From: Toxotes chatareus
Taxonomy: Eukaryota > Chordata > Actinopteri > Toxotidae
Length of the DNA: 64,000 nucleotides
Reading direction: 5' to 3'
NCBI GenBank assembly: GCA_016801885.1
Contig: CM028888.1
Span: 13,625,170 to 13,689,169 of the forward strand
Shown: positions 50,401 through 64,000 of the stretch, piece after piece
Position numbering within the stretch: position 1 is the first letter of the stretch
Layout: every line of letters starts with the position of its first letter
Position numbers and translations under genes: made by a program
Notes under the pieces: generated by a model
The model's input: the letters and a program-made list of their open reading frames with translations, nothing else
Told to the model about the DNA's origin: nothing
Database searches by the model: none

Positions 50401-53400
50401 GCCACGTCTCCACATACTGTAGCACTTAACAGTTTTATTCACCTCACTGGCCACTCACTCAGAGTCCATTCTTCTTCTATGGAGAGCTCATTTCTATTAT
50501 TGTGACCAATATTTACATCCTGCCAGAAGCCACTGCCTTCTTTTGTGAACTGAATCACCTCATCTCCTCAATGGAAGGTTCCCACGCTTTGCACAGTTAT
50601 CGTGTTTGGTAACATTAACCACACCAAGCTGCCTTTTCAGCTCCCTAACGACAACAGATGACGTGCCCCTGTGGACAAAACACTCGAGCAGTTTCATGTC
50701 AAATGCTGACGCTTACCGCCTGCTCCTACAGGCTCTGCTGGGACTGTCTGACCATGTCATGCTGCTCCTCTCAGGGAGTGTTTTAAGAGTACAAACTGGG
50801 TAATGTTCACAGAAGCTTGGAACAATTTTGACAAACTCGCTGACACGAGGACATCACACAGTACATCGTTGTGTGTGAAGATATGTGCACCATCTCAACC
50901 GCTGACAGTGAGCTGCTCTTTTTTGGAGATCAAGGCCCAGAAGAAGAAGCAGCAGCATGTTGGAGACCTCATCAAGCCTCGACGAGAGGCGAAACCTCAC
51001 AGAGTCCCCATTATGCCATTATTTTATCCCCTCGATTCACACTGCTTTTGGCATTATTCGAGCTTGTATATGGCGAAATACTTTGAACATTTAAAAGCTG
51101 AGGAAGTTATATTCATTTGGAAACCAAAAAAAAAAAATCCTTTCTCTGTCTCACTCTTTGTTTCAAGCTTTTAAATGCACACAGTGGCCTTGAAACAAAG
51201 TTAATTAACAACTAAGCAGAATAATTAAAAACTGATGTTGAACAAGGACAAAAGAATCATTAAGATGGTTGGACTGCTGATTTCAAAAAGGCCTCTCTGC
51301 TTTGTGTAATCTACTGCTGCGTATCGAGCTACGTTTTAATTCTGAGTGACATTTTTACATACGCGGTTAGGTAAAACTAACTGCAGCTATTCTTCATAAT
51401 TATGGAGTTTTTACATATTATGACAGTTATTAGCTGAGATACATGTATTTTACCTTCAGAGATGGGTAATATCTATTCTCCTGTTCCTGTTTTCTGTGGT
51501 TGGGATGTGTTATTGTAATTATTGAAGCTCCATCAAAAGCACGAGACTGAGCTTTTGTTTTCAGTTCTAATTTAATTATTTTACATGAATGACTCACAGG
51601 CTCTTGTGCCGTGCAGAGAGAGAGAGAGGCATTGAATTTAATAGTTACATTATTAACATAGAACCTGTCATTCAAATGAGGGACAGAATCGCCTAAATAT
51701 TCAGACACTTGTTAGTTTTGGGCTTCAGCCTCTTCTGTTAATTATTCCATGGGAACGGAGCAGTGCATCCGAATTTCTTTCAGTCACACCATCACAATGC
51801 CGAGAAAAGATTAAAAATTGATTCTCTAGAGGAAAATAAAAAGCTTCCTCTCAACTTCTTCCGAACACATGATGGATGTGATTCAGTGAATTGATGTACA
51901 ACTTCCACATGTGTGAGAAAATAACCAAATCCATGACTTGCCCTTCTAAGCCCCATATATTATTTAAGTTGAAGTGCATTTTGTGTCCTGACTGTCATGA
52001 CAGAACACCATGTGCTGTTATACTTTAGCTAACACGATGTGTTAACACATACAAAGAGAGACCAAGAGCGGGAGTGAGGCAGAGGAGAAGGACAAGAAAT
52101 TAATTTTTCATGTATAAACACTGGGAAGTGAGTGCATTTTATAGTGTTTTGGTTTTACAAACCAGCAAAAAAGAAAGCACGCTTGAATATTACAGAAAAA
52201 TACTACATTGTAAACCTCACACACCAGAAAACCCAGGCACACTCCCCAAAACGGCCCTGATACAGTACAGTATACTTCTGATGTGTGAAAAGCCAAAGAA
52301 TTATATAACCCGCAGTGATGAATACAATGATTTTCATAAAAGCCTTGAACCACACTCACTATACAAGCTTTATAAAGCTTTTATCCTGTGATGCCGTTAT
52401 GGTTTAAAAATGTTTTTAAGATTTAAGCTTCAAGTGTGATATTGCAAACAGTTCAAGCTGATTCTCACTGTAATTTCTCATGCCTGGAAGGGGCAAATGA
52501 AAAGAAAAAGAGGAATACTCAGCTAGGTCTCTCATGGCTTTCAGAGGATGTGTTTTTGTCTGCTCATGACACGGTGATGCTGAATCCTTAGAAACCTGCT
52601 GAGAGAGGCTGAGGCCTCTGATATGGTCAATTAATGTGGAACCTCTCTGAATGTCAGAAATGTAAAATCTAAAAACGTTGGGTCCCGTTTTTTATTTCAG
52701 CCTTGTCTGCAGCCAGAGGTACTCTAAAGGACAACTCTTGAGTCAGCTCTTGATTAAATAGATCTATGGATCAATTTTTCATCCTCAAAACTCTTTTTTT
52801 AAATGACTTGAGGCAATTACTGCAGAGTTTGCCAAAGGTCTCCTCTGTCTTCCCTCCGTCTGCCTATCCTCCTCCTTTTTCTTTCCCTTTGCTTGCATCA
52901 CTCACATCTGCCTTTGTAGAGTGAATTAGTAAAAGACTGCACTAATAAAAGAGCAGCCAGCCGGAGCTGACTGATTGAATTAATAAGCAACATAATCATA
53001 GCTGATCTGTAAAGTTATCTACAAACCAAAGTATTAGGTGCATTGGGTGTAGCACTCTGGAGAGTGTCTGGCTGCCTGTCACATTTCTGCATCTGCTCTC
53101 TGCTGCTGTCAATCCTGTCCTCACCTAATTGTTTGAGATAGAGGGCAAATTGTCTTAAAGAGCCCCTCCTCTATTTCATTTTGCTTGGAGATGCTTGGTT
53201 TGTTTATGGCTGCCTCCTTTGAATGAACCAAAATAAACAGAGAGATTTAGAGTGCCTCAGATTTCTACACCCGAGACACATTTTCAGTTGTGGTTTGAGA
53301 AGGAATTTATTTTATATCAGGACATGACAGATTACTGTATTTCAGTATTGGCACGTGTTACTTAAATATTACAGAAACACTTCCTGAGCAAAGATAAGGA

Positions 53401-55020
53401 TTAATTCGGGATTCATTAATGTACCATGGGGCTGCTGCATAGTTCTCAACTCCACAAGATCACACGCTGTTCATGCATTTGTTGTGTGGCATCTAAAGGA
53501 TTCAAGCTAAAAGAATGGTATATTTCATCAGTGATTTGAATTAAAATTCATGGCTTCAAGGCTTTGGGTTAAAAGTGCCTTGGAGCTGCAACTAGCTAGT
53601 CTCCATTGTAATGTCATTGGAATGCATCTCACTAAATCGCTCTCATTGTGTACAGAGTTGAGCAAGGAATCATGGGAGATTTGTGGGAAAGTATTGTTCA
53701 GCCCAAAAAAAATGAATGACTTCTAACAAAGTCCTTACCTGGTTGGGGGATGCCAACACCTCAAAAGCCAGGATTCAGAATCCACACTAGATATATTTTA
53801 ATCACATTCATGGTTCCCATAGGACGTATCCTGTTGATTGAGGTTCATGTTTATGGTTCTGAGTGAAAGGTCTTGACAGGTGATTTTAAGTAATACAGAG
53901 TAGCCTCAATGACTCTTACATGAAATGTGAAAACTACTTCTTCACCATATTACCTGGTTGTTTTTACTCCTAATCTACATTCTATAGGCACCTGTTTTGT
54001 TTGAAATTGTTTTTACAATGTCAACAGTGTGTTTCATATTGGAGCTCATGCTGCACCAGTAGTCAGAAAACCAAACAGATTTTTGACAGTTCCAATGTTT
54101 CACACCCTCCCATCAAATAAAATTGCCTTTCTCTCACTATACGACACCCCACTGATTTTCATTTTAGAATAATCACTCTCTACATTTCCCTTCCATCAAT
54201 CCCTACATGTCCTAACCCAACATCCTCTATCAAAGGAAAATACATAAAATTAAGATAACAAGATAACAACATGCAATTTTTTTCATACTGTGCTCCCTAC
54301 AGCTGTCACTGTTGTGTGCTGTTGCGTTGTTCTTCATGTATTTCTGCCTGTCATTGTGATGTTTTGATGTGTGTAATGTGTAATGCTGGCTTTCCCTGTG
54401 ATACACAGCACTGTGAAAAAGAAAGTCCAACTAACAAACTACTGTGACTACAAACAAATAATTATTGTTTGAATTTCCTGTCCATAGAAAACAAAAGACC
54501 TGTGACAAGCGAGCAGCACCTGGATCCGGGGCTAACATCATCGCCACCTTTGTCTTTCGCCTCCACTGATATCCCACTGAACAGTGACAGTGTCATCACA
54601 CCAGCAGCCACACACTGCACATTTCAAGAAACAATTCTACACACTCATTAATGCTCACACCCTTGACTGTACCTCAGACTGAGGCCGTGTTATTAATTTC
54701 CATGCTGAGGTATCTATGTTTATTTATCCACAAAATTCCTGTAAATAATTGGTGTTTGTGGTGGAGAGCATTGGTGTGAAAGAGTCACTGGTACCCAGTC
54801 TATTAACTTGTTGACACTTTGGGGTCAGCCTGACTCTGGGCTAATGTGGAGTGTGACCGAGCAGAACCATCTTCATTATCCCGGCGTAATGTTTCATTGC
54901 TTCAGGCTTGTGCACTGATGGCCACCCACTCACTTCCCGGTGTCTACCTCTCTTCTTCTACTGCTCCGTGTTTCTATCTTCTGTAAACGCGTGGTTACGA
55001 ACAGCCGCTTGTCATCCAGC
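47460..55020. other. Gene-poor sequence with minor simple repeats
   Basis: About 7.5 kb without a supported gene. It includes an A/G-rich tract at about 48337-48373 and scattered short A or T runs. The 122-codon minus frame at 47834-48202 and smaller frames at 50803-51174 show no recognisable domain. It could be intergenic or part of a long intron. Confidence 0.5.
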
Positions 55021-55021
55021 A

Positions 55022-55043
55022 TTTTTTTTTTTTTTTTTTTTTT
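55022..55043 (+). repeat. Poly(T) tract, 22 bases
   Basis: Uninterrupted T run. It may be the reversed tail of a lost retroelement, but no flanking element is recognised. Confidence 0.8.
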
Positions 55044-56798
55044 GCATTTTTTTCCACTGATTTCTAGTTTATTTCACCCTCCATCCATCCATCTCCTTCT
55101 CCTGCTTCCATCTTTCTGTGTAGTGTCAGAGCTTTATTGCATCATCTTTCTTTGGTGTAGTTGCACTCATATTTCCTCCTCTCATTTTGCTTTGCCTTGA
55201 GATGTTGCCATCTGTCTGCACTCACTGGTCTGGCTGCTCTTGTATTATTTGTACATCTTCTTCACAATTTTGTTGGGCCAAATCACAGCTGCTCTCTGTA
55301 ATTTTCTCTTTCCTCTGACATTTTTTTTCCCTGTCTCTCTAGCGCATTGAGGTTTTTCAGCTGTTTTTAAGGTAACGGACCGGGGGCAGCAGGGCGTCTC
55401 TTGATACCTGAAAGAATTTTTGATTGACTGCTGCTTGAAAATTGTATATTTTCAATGTCAATAGAGTCAGTTATTCATTACGGCTATGTGAGAAAAACAG
55501 TATTATAGAACTCAAAAATGCATGCTATGCTTTTAGTAGTAATGAAATTTCAGCATTGGTAGCTGTCAGGGTGTCAGGGGAACAAAGAATACATGTCCCC
55601 ATTTGACTTTATTTGCATTCTTGATCCTTATTGTAAATCACTGCACATCTACATGAGCTGTACCAATTAAGGCTCATGGAGTAAACAGTTTCAGAATCAT
55701 AATGCATTAGGGGAATAACAAGCAAAATGAAGCTGTCCAGAAGAATCTCTCACTGCCTTTCCAGTCCGGTCCCCAGACTGTCACCTTGTCACTTGCTCTG
55801 TCAGGAACTCTGAGGTCACGCTAGTCTGCACGCCTGAAGAAAAAAAAAATTAACTTTTCTTTAGTAAGATTAATTGACACAGATGTGAGGAGGAAGAAAA
55901 AGAAGAAGAAGAAGAAGAAAAAGGTAGAAATCAGCCAGGTGCAAACTATTGATTTAAATCCAAAACATGACCTTTATAACACATCCTCCCCAATTCTCTC
56001 TTGAATTTCATCTCTCTCTCGTCTCCCCACAGTCTAATAAGACACAAATGCTGCATCCTGATCTTGGTTTGAACTACACTTTTCTGCTGTTAGACATAGT
56101 CTCAAAGTCATTTTCAGAGAAAATTAAGTGGAAAGAAACGTGTTTTAGCCATGCCAGAAACTATAGCGGTACTTCAGGAAGATAGAGGAAATGTTTGTTA
56201 TTTTAACTTGACTGAGCATTATCTAATGTAAATAGAAAAGTGAATGAGAGAGACAGAAAAGTATTGGCATTGTTTGGTTCATAGCCATTCATTCTCATAT
56301 GTTTTTGGTGTCTGGAAAATCCAAATCCATTAAAACAAGATGTTTTCCTCTGTACATGATTTGGAAGTGTTGCTCAGTCTTGTATCAGTAGCTGAATGTT
56401 ATGGCAGTACATTATTACAAACCTCAGTTTATCTGCTTCTGCAGGACTGTGTGAGTGTGGTTTGATCAGATCTGACTGACAATGTTCTGGCAACATCAGC
56501 AAACAAACAACTATCATCACATTTTGAGTTAAATGTTGCTAAGTCCTGATTGGTTTGTTGGAAGTATGTGACAGCTCCTTTTTTTTTTACAAAGACAAAA
56601 AGAGACACATCTGTGAAAAAGTGAAAAAAAGTCAAAACTGTTCTAACTCTGGCAGAAAAAGTTGTTTTCAAGTAGGGCGCTGTTGCATATATTGAGAAGC
56701 CGATTAAAAAAAATGGGTTAGCAGGGCCTTTAAAATCACCCATGACCGACCTGTTCACCTGCTGCCCTTAAGTACGACAGACAGCTGGTTTGTCTGTG
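55044..56798. other. Gene-poor sequence with a (GAA)n tract
   Basis: Contains an AGG/GAA-repeat microsatellite at about 55891-55924. The 109-codon minus frame at 56429-56758 has no recognised wording. Nothing else supported. Confidence 0.5.
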
Positions 56799-56998
56799 TC
56801 AACACGTCCTCCTGCTGGACTGCACATTCCCTGAGCTCCTATAGCCAGTGAGTGCGACACGATGAAGACCATCCTCCTGTTCTCCGCTGTTATTGGAGGA
56901 GGCCGCGGTCCAGTCTCCCTCGAGGTCAGTCATGTTGAACGTGCTGAAGAAGGAGTTCAGCTGGATGACAAAGGAGGCAAAGTTGGAGTGACTTCTGT
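56799..56998 (-). CDS. Candidate 3'-terminal coding exon of an unknown gene
   Basis: Minus strand: an AG at 57000-56999, with a branch-like TGATAAC just upstream, precedes an open frame. It reads RSHSNFASFVIQLNSFF, STFNMTDLEGDW, then an Asn/Ser/Glu-rich stretch, a TGYRSSGNVQSS segment and RRTC, ending in TGA at 56801-56799. Third positions are strongly C/G-biased in an otherwise AT-rich area, as in real fish exons. In-frame stops upstream (near 57010-57020) mean it would have to start at a splice junction. I do not recognise the protein. The plus strand also has an ATG frame here (56862) that begins MKTILLFSAVIGG and meets a GTCAGT donor-like site, so the strand is not certain. It could also be a decayed exon or chance. 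Confidence 0.3.
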
Positions 56999-59900
56999 CT
57001 GAGGAGTTATCATGTTTATCTCATGTTTATTTAATGAAGTCATCATGCTTGCATTGTTTTTGTGTTATTTTGTTCTGCTCGTATTATATCATTGCACACA
57101 GGCGTCAATCACTGTTTATGTTGGTGAATTAAAAATAAACTGTTTCCACTGAAGACTGAGAAACAGATTTTGCCACAGACACTAACAAAAGTAGCTCCTG
57201 CATGGATGATGCTAAACTAGCTCTTATTATTTTATTTAATTTAGCTGTAATGCAGTCTAGGAGCTTGCAATGAAGACACAAAGACTGAGCAAAATGAAAA
57301 ACTATATTTGATCAGGAATACCTGAAGAGATAATAAATTTTCTTCCACCAAACCTGTTGGCATGACATTTACAGGTGCATTAGTACCATGAACTCTCAGA
57401 GGCAACAGTGTTCATGTGTTTTCCCTTTTTTCAATGCTTCACTTCGATATTGTGCGCTTGTACCTCTCTGAAATATGTTACAAGCCAAAAATCATTCATT
57501 ATTGTGTTAACAGCATAAAACAGATTAAAGATGATTTGCACACAATGCTACAATGATGACATCAATTGATCACTAATAAGCTTAGAGAAGTGACAGAGTG
57601 CAAACGCAATGGTGACACTGGAGATGAATATCGTGTATGTATCAATTAATCTAAAACCGATGGTGTTCAGGTCTGAATGGGTTGCAGATAGAATGATTTC
57701 AGAATGATTTCAGCTCTGAACTGTTGTTATTGCTGTTGTTTTGACTTCAATTTATTTTTTATATCACAAAATGGTCACAGTATAATGTTTGCAACCCTCA
57801 ATCAAAATGAATTACAACATCTAAATGAGTTCCTCTTAGTGTGAAATAGACTGAAAACAACACCCACCGGACTAGACCAGAGCTCCTACGGAGACTCCCT
57901 GGTGTTTTCTAATCATTCTGAGCCACATTTCATGTGTTAAGGTTATTTTATAATTGAGGATATTCTCCTCTGTGCTGTCAAAGCTTGTTTACAAACAGAG
58001 GTACGAGATGACCCTATGTTACCCTGACAATAATCACTTTTGCTTTGTTCTGCACCACGATCCAGCTTGACATCCTCAATTGATTTCACATGCTGTGATT
58101 GGCTGAAATGTCACAAAGGTCTGTGCAGTGTTTGACACGATTGCACTGCTGATGTATTTGCCACAGCTGTCACGGACATGTTAGCAGTGACTGACTTTAA
58201 GACTGTTTGTCCATTTGACCTCAAAATGCACTGCATCTAGTCAGAGAAGACGCGGCTTGTACAGTTTAATTTGCTTAAACCCTCTTGAACTTCTGCAGTA
58301 TTTGAACCTTTTTTCCCCTTTCGGTTCAGGTCTACGACTGTTCTCTGTGCTCTTTGCATGGGCCCCGTAGCTAATCAAAGCCTCTCTTTCTGCTTAGCTG
58401 TCATGCACACAAATTCCCAACAGCACATCCTTATTAGCCCGGAGTTTAAAGCGCACCAAAGTCAACTGACAGGCACTTCAAGAGCAAAAAAGTGTTTCAG
58501 TCTGTCTGTCAGACACATGTGGATCTGAGCTGATGACTTTGCATCTTATGTCTGTTTCTCCTCCCACCACGACGTCTGTATTCAGGGTGTAATGATTTCA
58601 GTGGTGTCGGCTGCATGTACGGCAGCTGCACAAATTTTGACCCAAGCAAGGTCACGTTTGATCTGAACTGAAGATCAAGAAAAAAACAAAAACGTTCCCA
58701 GAGCCATTTTATTAATATCACATCATCAGTAACTGTCCTACTTGTCCCCAGAAACAAAAACCAGGTTTCAATATTTTGGTGGCAAATAATAAGCCACTAA
58801 TGTGCATAGATTTTTTTTTCATTCCTCAGGGTTTAGTGAACTGATGTTGCTGTCAGTGGATAAACTTGTAAGGAATGAAATAGCTATCTTGAAAGCTGAA
58901 ACTCCAAACTTTGACACTCCGCATGTTGTTGCCATCTCAAGCTGTGAGGGGTGACTGAAATGATGAACTGCAGCTAATATCTGCAGAGCTGTTGTGTGGG
59001 GGAGCTTTCAGAAGCTTGCTGTTTACTTTTGTTTTATAATTTTACATTTGAGGACAAGTCCCTTGAGATGCACCATCTCGTTTTCCAGGGGGTCCTCATT
59101 AAAATCAGCCACAGAGAGACACTTGAACGATGTGTCAGCTGAAGTGGTGTGAGTGAAGAGACACTACGAGGAACTAGTTCCTTAATAATGATTTAAATTG
59201 ACATATAGAGTCAATATTATTGTCTTCTGGCCACACCAAACATATGTCAATAATATGTATTTAAAAACTATAAATACACTTAAATTCTTGTATTCTGGAC
59301 ACATTTTGTCTTTTGATTTCTATTATGGTTTCACAGAGCTGTAGACCCAAGATTCAAGACTTGAGTCACAAAGGAAGCAGATGATTGGACTTGATGGCTC
59401 TGAGACTTGATGTAGGTTATACATGACTGGGCTTCAGACTCGAAGGCAAAAACATTCAAGTCTCAAATTAAAATTCCTGAACAGCGAGAGATAAACAAGA
59501 CAGCACAGGGATGTGATCTCTGTGTGTCTCACTCACAGACATAAACTTTATCAGCTGCTTTGAAAAACTGAAATGCAGCTTTCAGAAACCCGATACTTGC
59601 AGCGCTGACTTCCAGTTAATACTTGAGACTTGTCTGAGACTTGCTCCACCCTCCTGTGGATACGCTAACATGTTCTTAAACTCACATGAATCTTCTGTGT
59701 AATCAAAGGAAAAATGAAGCTCTCTGTAGGTTTCCTCCAGCTGCGAGCGCCTGCAGATGTGCTCTCACCGGAGCTTATGCTGCTCTTCTGTGGCTGTGAC
59801 AGAGCCAATGGATTATTCAATAGTGTAATGAATGAGGTGTCAGAAACATTCAGCTCTGCTGTTGGGCAGAATGATTTCTCTCTGTCTACCTCTGCCTAGC

Positions 59901-62900
59901 TATACGTTGCTCTTATTGATTATGATGGGGCTGCCTCCTCTCCAGTTATTACAATATTGATCTCAGACAGATGCAGAAGAACAGAGTGAATAGAGGAATG
60001 AAGTTTGAGAGGCTGAGAAACTAAGATCAAAGGCAGAGAGAAAGAATCAATGGGTTGGGACCACATATGAGCACAGTAAGCTAAGTTTGGGATTGTTGTA
60101 ATAGAGGTAGACAGTTTAGCTATCCTCGGATGCTTTTTTTTTTTTTTTTTTGAGGTCCTTGTTATGGCAAGTGGCACACCAGAAGGGGTTACCAGTACAA
60201 ATTGTAGCTTCTTCTTCTTTCTTTCTTTTTTTTTTGGTTATTTTATGTTTGGGAGTTGTGGCTATTGTGCACATTTTTTCATCTTTCAAAAGGGGATAAA
60301 ACCTTTTTTGGACAAACAGTGTCCAAGCTTCAACCCTCTGTGTTGGTGTTTTACATTTCAGCAGCTGACTGACATCTGAGTTGCTATCAACTTCTGTGAT
60401 GAGCCTATAATCACTGATACAAGACAAATTTAACCAATCAAATTATAGCCCCGGAAATGTCAGTCAGAACATCTAATTCACACCATCAATGGCTATAATA
60501 GCAAAAATACAAATCATAACTCCTTTTTTCTGGTAATTACAATTTTAATTAAAATCCTGGATGTACTTTTTGAATTGATCTTTCTGCATCTTAAATTTGA
60601 AAATACTTCTAAATTTGATTATCATTACAAACGTGTGTGTTATCAAAACAGCTGGTCTCAAGCAAGACTTGACTCTGACCAAACTTCTCTCTAGTTTTGT
60701 GTTTAATTTGGCTAGACTTTAGGTCTGTGGGACTTTACAGAGGTTGTCTTCAGTGTGTCTCCGGCTGTCTCCTTCAGCTTTGTCTCTAAACACAAACTCT
60801 ACAGTCAGAAAGTCTGGGAAGGATCGCATCACCTCAGTTCATTTCTGTGTCTGTTTGCTCCCTCCTTAGAGCTTAGTAAAGCAGAAAGCCAGTTGCTATC
60901 CAAACTCAGCCTCCCATGATGTGCGACCTCAATTACACAGGCAGAGAGATTATGGGTCAGAATTAATACCACTCTTAATCTGTACACACTCCTCTCCAAC
61001 TCCCTCTATCTGCTCTCGCACAACGTCTTGACTCAGTGCCAGTTTCATTTAATAAACACGGGATGGGTTGACCACTCATACTTCCATCACTTCTTCTCCT
61101 TTCTGCAGCTTCTGTCTTCCTATCACACGTGTAGAGACATCCACTTTCTTTGCCTCGCCTCTGCTCTGTAGACTGTTTACGCTCACACCATGAGGCTGTT
61201 TGCCTGACACATCGTTCTGTATTTTTCTCTAGATCTCTACCTTCTGTCAAGATATAAAAATCATTATCCTACAACTGAAAAATCACCCTTTTGCTTTCCA
61301 TTTTACTCTTAAAAGAAAAGTATTTGTCTTCCTCCAACACAACCATAATGTTTATCAAATCAGTAATCCACACACTGCCACCGTCACATTCTTTTCAACA
61401 CTTTACAACACAGCTCATGATTCACAGTGTAATTTTGCTGTTTGACTCAGTTATCAATAAAATACTTACTGATTTTCTATTAGTTCTTAAATGTAAGTAC
61501 AGTGGAAGAAAACAAGAACATAGGGAACAAGGGAGTAATTGGACATTTCAGAGGAAATGAGAAATAAATTATCACAAGTACCCAGAACTTTTGTAAACAC
61601 CAGGTGCTTGGTGTTCATATTGCATTTAATAGTACACATGCTCAAACCTAACTGCACAGTCACAATGTCTCCTAATTTACATACACATCCTGTAGTCCAA
61701 ATATTCCAACTTCAGTGTTACTGCAGCCATGAGATCTGATTACTTGTCTTGTTTATTTTGGAAACATTTTACTTTCACATGAGTTATTATCACGTCTGCC
61801 AAGATTTGTTTGGTCATCTCGACTGTCAAGAGGATTGTTCCTCACAGTGTCGCCAGCTGTCGTCCAATGATATAAGCTATTGGCTGTTCGGCTGGAAAAT
61901 GACATCATGTGCTAATTTGCATTTGAATAACATCATCACACTTATGTTTACACAAAGTTAGAAACTGAGAGAGTTGAAATTACTAAACTTAATGCTAGGT
62001 GGACAAAGTACATTAAAGAAAATTTTCTACTTTCTGTTGCGCTTCCTTACTTCCATCTTGGTAAAACCCTGAAAAGTCAATGCAAGGTTCTTCTGACTAC
62101 ATTTGCTCACTCTTGAATGACTTTTGTATGTGACAAGATTTCTTTGGAGGTATTGTTTGGTTTCAGACTGAAGATAAAGATTTCTTTAAAAAAGTGTGTG
62201 TCTGGTGTATGGGTCACAGAACCATGACTTGTAGATATTAGAAAAATACAATATAAAAAATGAAATGAGTAAAAATTATATTAAAGGTAGAAAATGAAAA
62301 TGCTTAACTGATATCCTGACACTGCCAGGGGATTTTTTTTAGCACAGAGAGGGTGAACATTTTGTGTTTCAAGCAAGATTAAATAGAAAATACAGTGTAA
62401 GAAAAGAAATGAATAGAGTTTTTAAAAACAAATGTTACACAGTAAAGTCTGTAAGCACATCTATGCATGTTGGAGGGGATTAATACTAGGGTTTTTTTTT
62501 TGGGAGTCACGGGCAAATCTTGAATTAGCATCCATTGCAGTTCATTATTGTACATTGTGACTGTAGAAGATCAATAGCAAGGAAATTGAATGACGCAGAA
62601 GCTGAAAGACATTAGCTCACAGGTGATTAAAAAAATCATTTCCTGTTATTAAAGCTGAATTCGCTGTACACATTTGCCTTGCCATCAATGTGAGACCATT
62701 TTCTTCTGTTCTCATACTTCAGGCTATTCCATATAAATGGCTGGATTTTATGGGTAGTGCAGCCAAACGTCTGTTGGAGTGTGTTTGTGCATTTATGTTC
62801 CCGTCTCTGTTTATGTCTGTATGATCAAGGGGGGGAGGGTGAAAAGAGAGAGAAGTAAGAAGGAGAGGGAAGAAAAAAAAAAGCCCACATTTCTTCAAGA

Positions 62901-64000
62901 AAGGAGGATTTACAGCTTTAAAGCCTTCGGCTATATCTTTACCTCTGAGATATCCCATCTCCCCTTCTCCTTCCTCTCTTTTGCTCCCATTCTTATATCC
63001 CTTCATCCCCCTGTAATTCTCCACATTCCCAGACATTTCACTGTATTCTCTCCATCCTATCCATCTCAGCAGATGAATCCATTAAGTTGCATAATTTACC
63101 CGCAAAGCAAAAGTCTCAAAAAAGGGAGCCTCTGCCATTGTACATGTTTCAATAGAGAGGAAGTGCTTTTGTGTAAACCTCACCCTACCAGAAAGTAGGC
63201 TTTAAAGATCTGACCACTGGCCCTGGTTTACTCAAAGGGCTAAAAAGCCAGTTGGGAATCAGCTGACATCTGCCCTGAAATGACTTTTATCATATCAAAT
63301 AAGAAAATAACAAACTGTTACACAAAAGAATGCATTTAAATCTAGATTTAAATGATTTTCTCATGGGTATATTGGTAAGTGTCTTGGTTGTGTCTGTTTA
63401 CAGTAGGATGTGTGTGGATCTGATTGTGCAGTAATTGTGCAAGGATATTTGAGAGAACAAAAGGCTGTCATGTCGGCCTAACAGAAGTAAGTGCAGTGAC
63501 ATCAGACACATACTCTGGCATTTATAACATCATAACAGTTGCGTTTTGTGTGTATGCGAGGGTAATTGAGGCGGTGTGTTTGCTTTTTTGCAGTGCTGTG
63601 TGTATGTCCATTGGTGTGTGTGCGTGTATATGTGGGTGTGTAAAACAGTGCATGAAATAGGCACTTCAAATCTCAAGGTGTATTTTAAACCTCAAGGTGA
63701 AACACAACAAAGTGAGAGTCGACTGTTTTAAAAGAGAGTTTACGGCCACGTTAGCAGCTCTGTGAGGCTGTTCTCAGCCAACGTGGTGCTTTAAGCTAAA
63801 GGCTAACATGCTCACAATGACAGCATCACTGTAACAATGAACGAAGACATTAATAAGCTATCAAGCAGAATCTCTTCAATACTGGAAGTACTGGAAAGCA
63901 CAATTATCACACACGAGCAACATATGAAAGTATGATGTACCAGGATGTATAAACTCAGTTTTCATTAAAACTGTACTGAAATATCTGAGATATTTTAATG
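56999..64000. other. Gene-poor sequence to the right edge
   Basis: About 7 kb with no supported gene. Simple tracts include poly-T at about 60128-60150. Frames such as 58509-58757 (minus) and 62779-63198 (plus) are low-complexity or lack any domain. The region could be an intron of a gene extending beyond the window. Confidence 0.45.

Noticed and set aside
56862..56936. Plus-strand first exon with signal-peptide-like MKTILLFSAVIGG and a GTCAGT donor
   Set aside because: The opposite strand of the same bases has stronger third-position bias and a longer frame; no promoter or second exon was found. Kept only as an alternative under the minus-strand candidate.
62779..63198. 139-codon plus-strand frame
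   Set aside because: It is made largely of low-complexity AG-rich and CT-rich DNA, with overlapping open frames on the other strand. No family resemblance.

Overview
The window reads as nuclear genomic DNA of a ray-finned (teleost) fish. Genes are split by many GT-AG introns, the proteins are closest in wording to vertebrate orthologues, and the interspersed repeats are types I know from teleosts: hAT-like miniature elements, a jockey/CR1/L2-type LINE fragment, and the 'AAGCTGCAAGCAGCGATG' element. No prokaryotic genes, operons or CRISPR arrays are present. The species cannot be named from this sequence.

Layout. (1) 1-2840: the last five coding exons of a cationic amino-acid transporter of the SLC7A1/2/3 (CAT) family, plus strand, its start lying left of the window. 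(2) 3290-13800: a complete kif20a (mitotic kinesin-6, MKLP2), plus strand, 18 coding exons for about 924 residues, with a cell-cycle type promoter (two CCAAT boxes 32 bp apart plus a CHR-like box). At least three DNA-transposon-like insertions sit in its introns. One carries a LINE endonuclease fragment and one carries a BED-finger transposase remnant. (3) 13800-38400: the space between two convergent genes, occupied mostly by a 21-kb AT-rich tandem satellite of about 76-bp monomers (about 16.12-37.21 kb), bordered on both sides by inverted copies of the end of one hAT-like element. (4) 38400-43730: a complete cdc23 (APC8), minus strand, 16 coding exons for 573 residues. (5) 43730-64000: about 20 kb with no convincing gene, only simple repeats, a perfect 18-bp palindrome and one 200-bp coding-like segment on the minus strand near 56.9 kb.

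kif20a and cdc23 both act in mitosis: the kinesin moves the chromosomal passenger complex to the central spindle, and APC8 is a TPR subunit of the ubiquitin ligase that triggers anaphase. As I recall the human map, KIF20A and CDC23 are also convergent neighbours there, so the array would have expanded inside an old, conserved intergenic space. The most unusual content is the satellite. It is built from a degenerate 38-bp duplication, is organised into higher-order blocks of about 2.65 kb and about 760 bp, can form a hairpin in many monomers, and keeps older-looking variant monomers at both edges.
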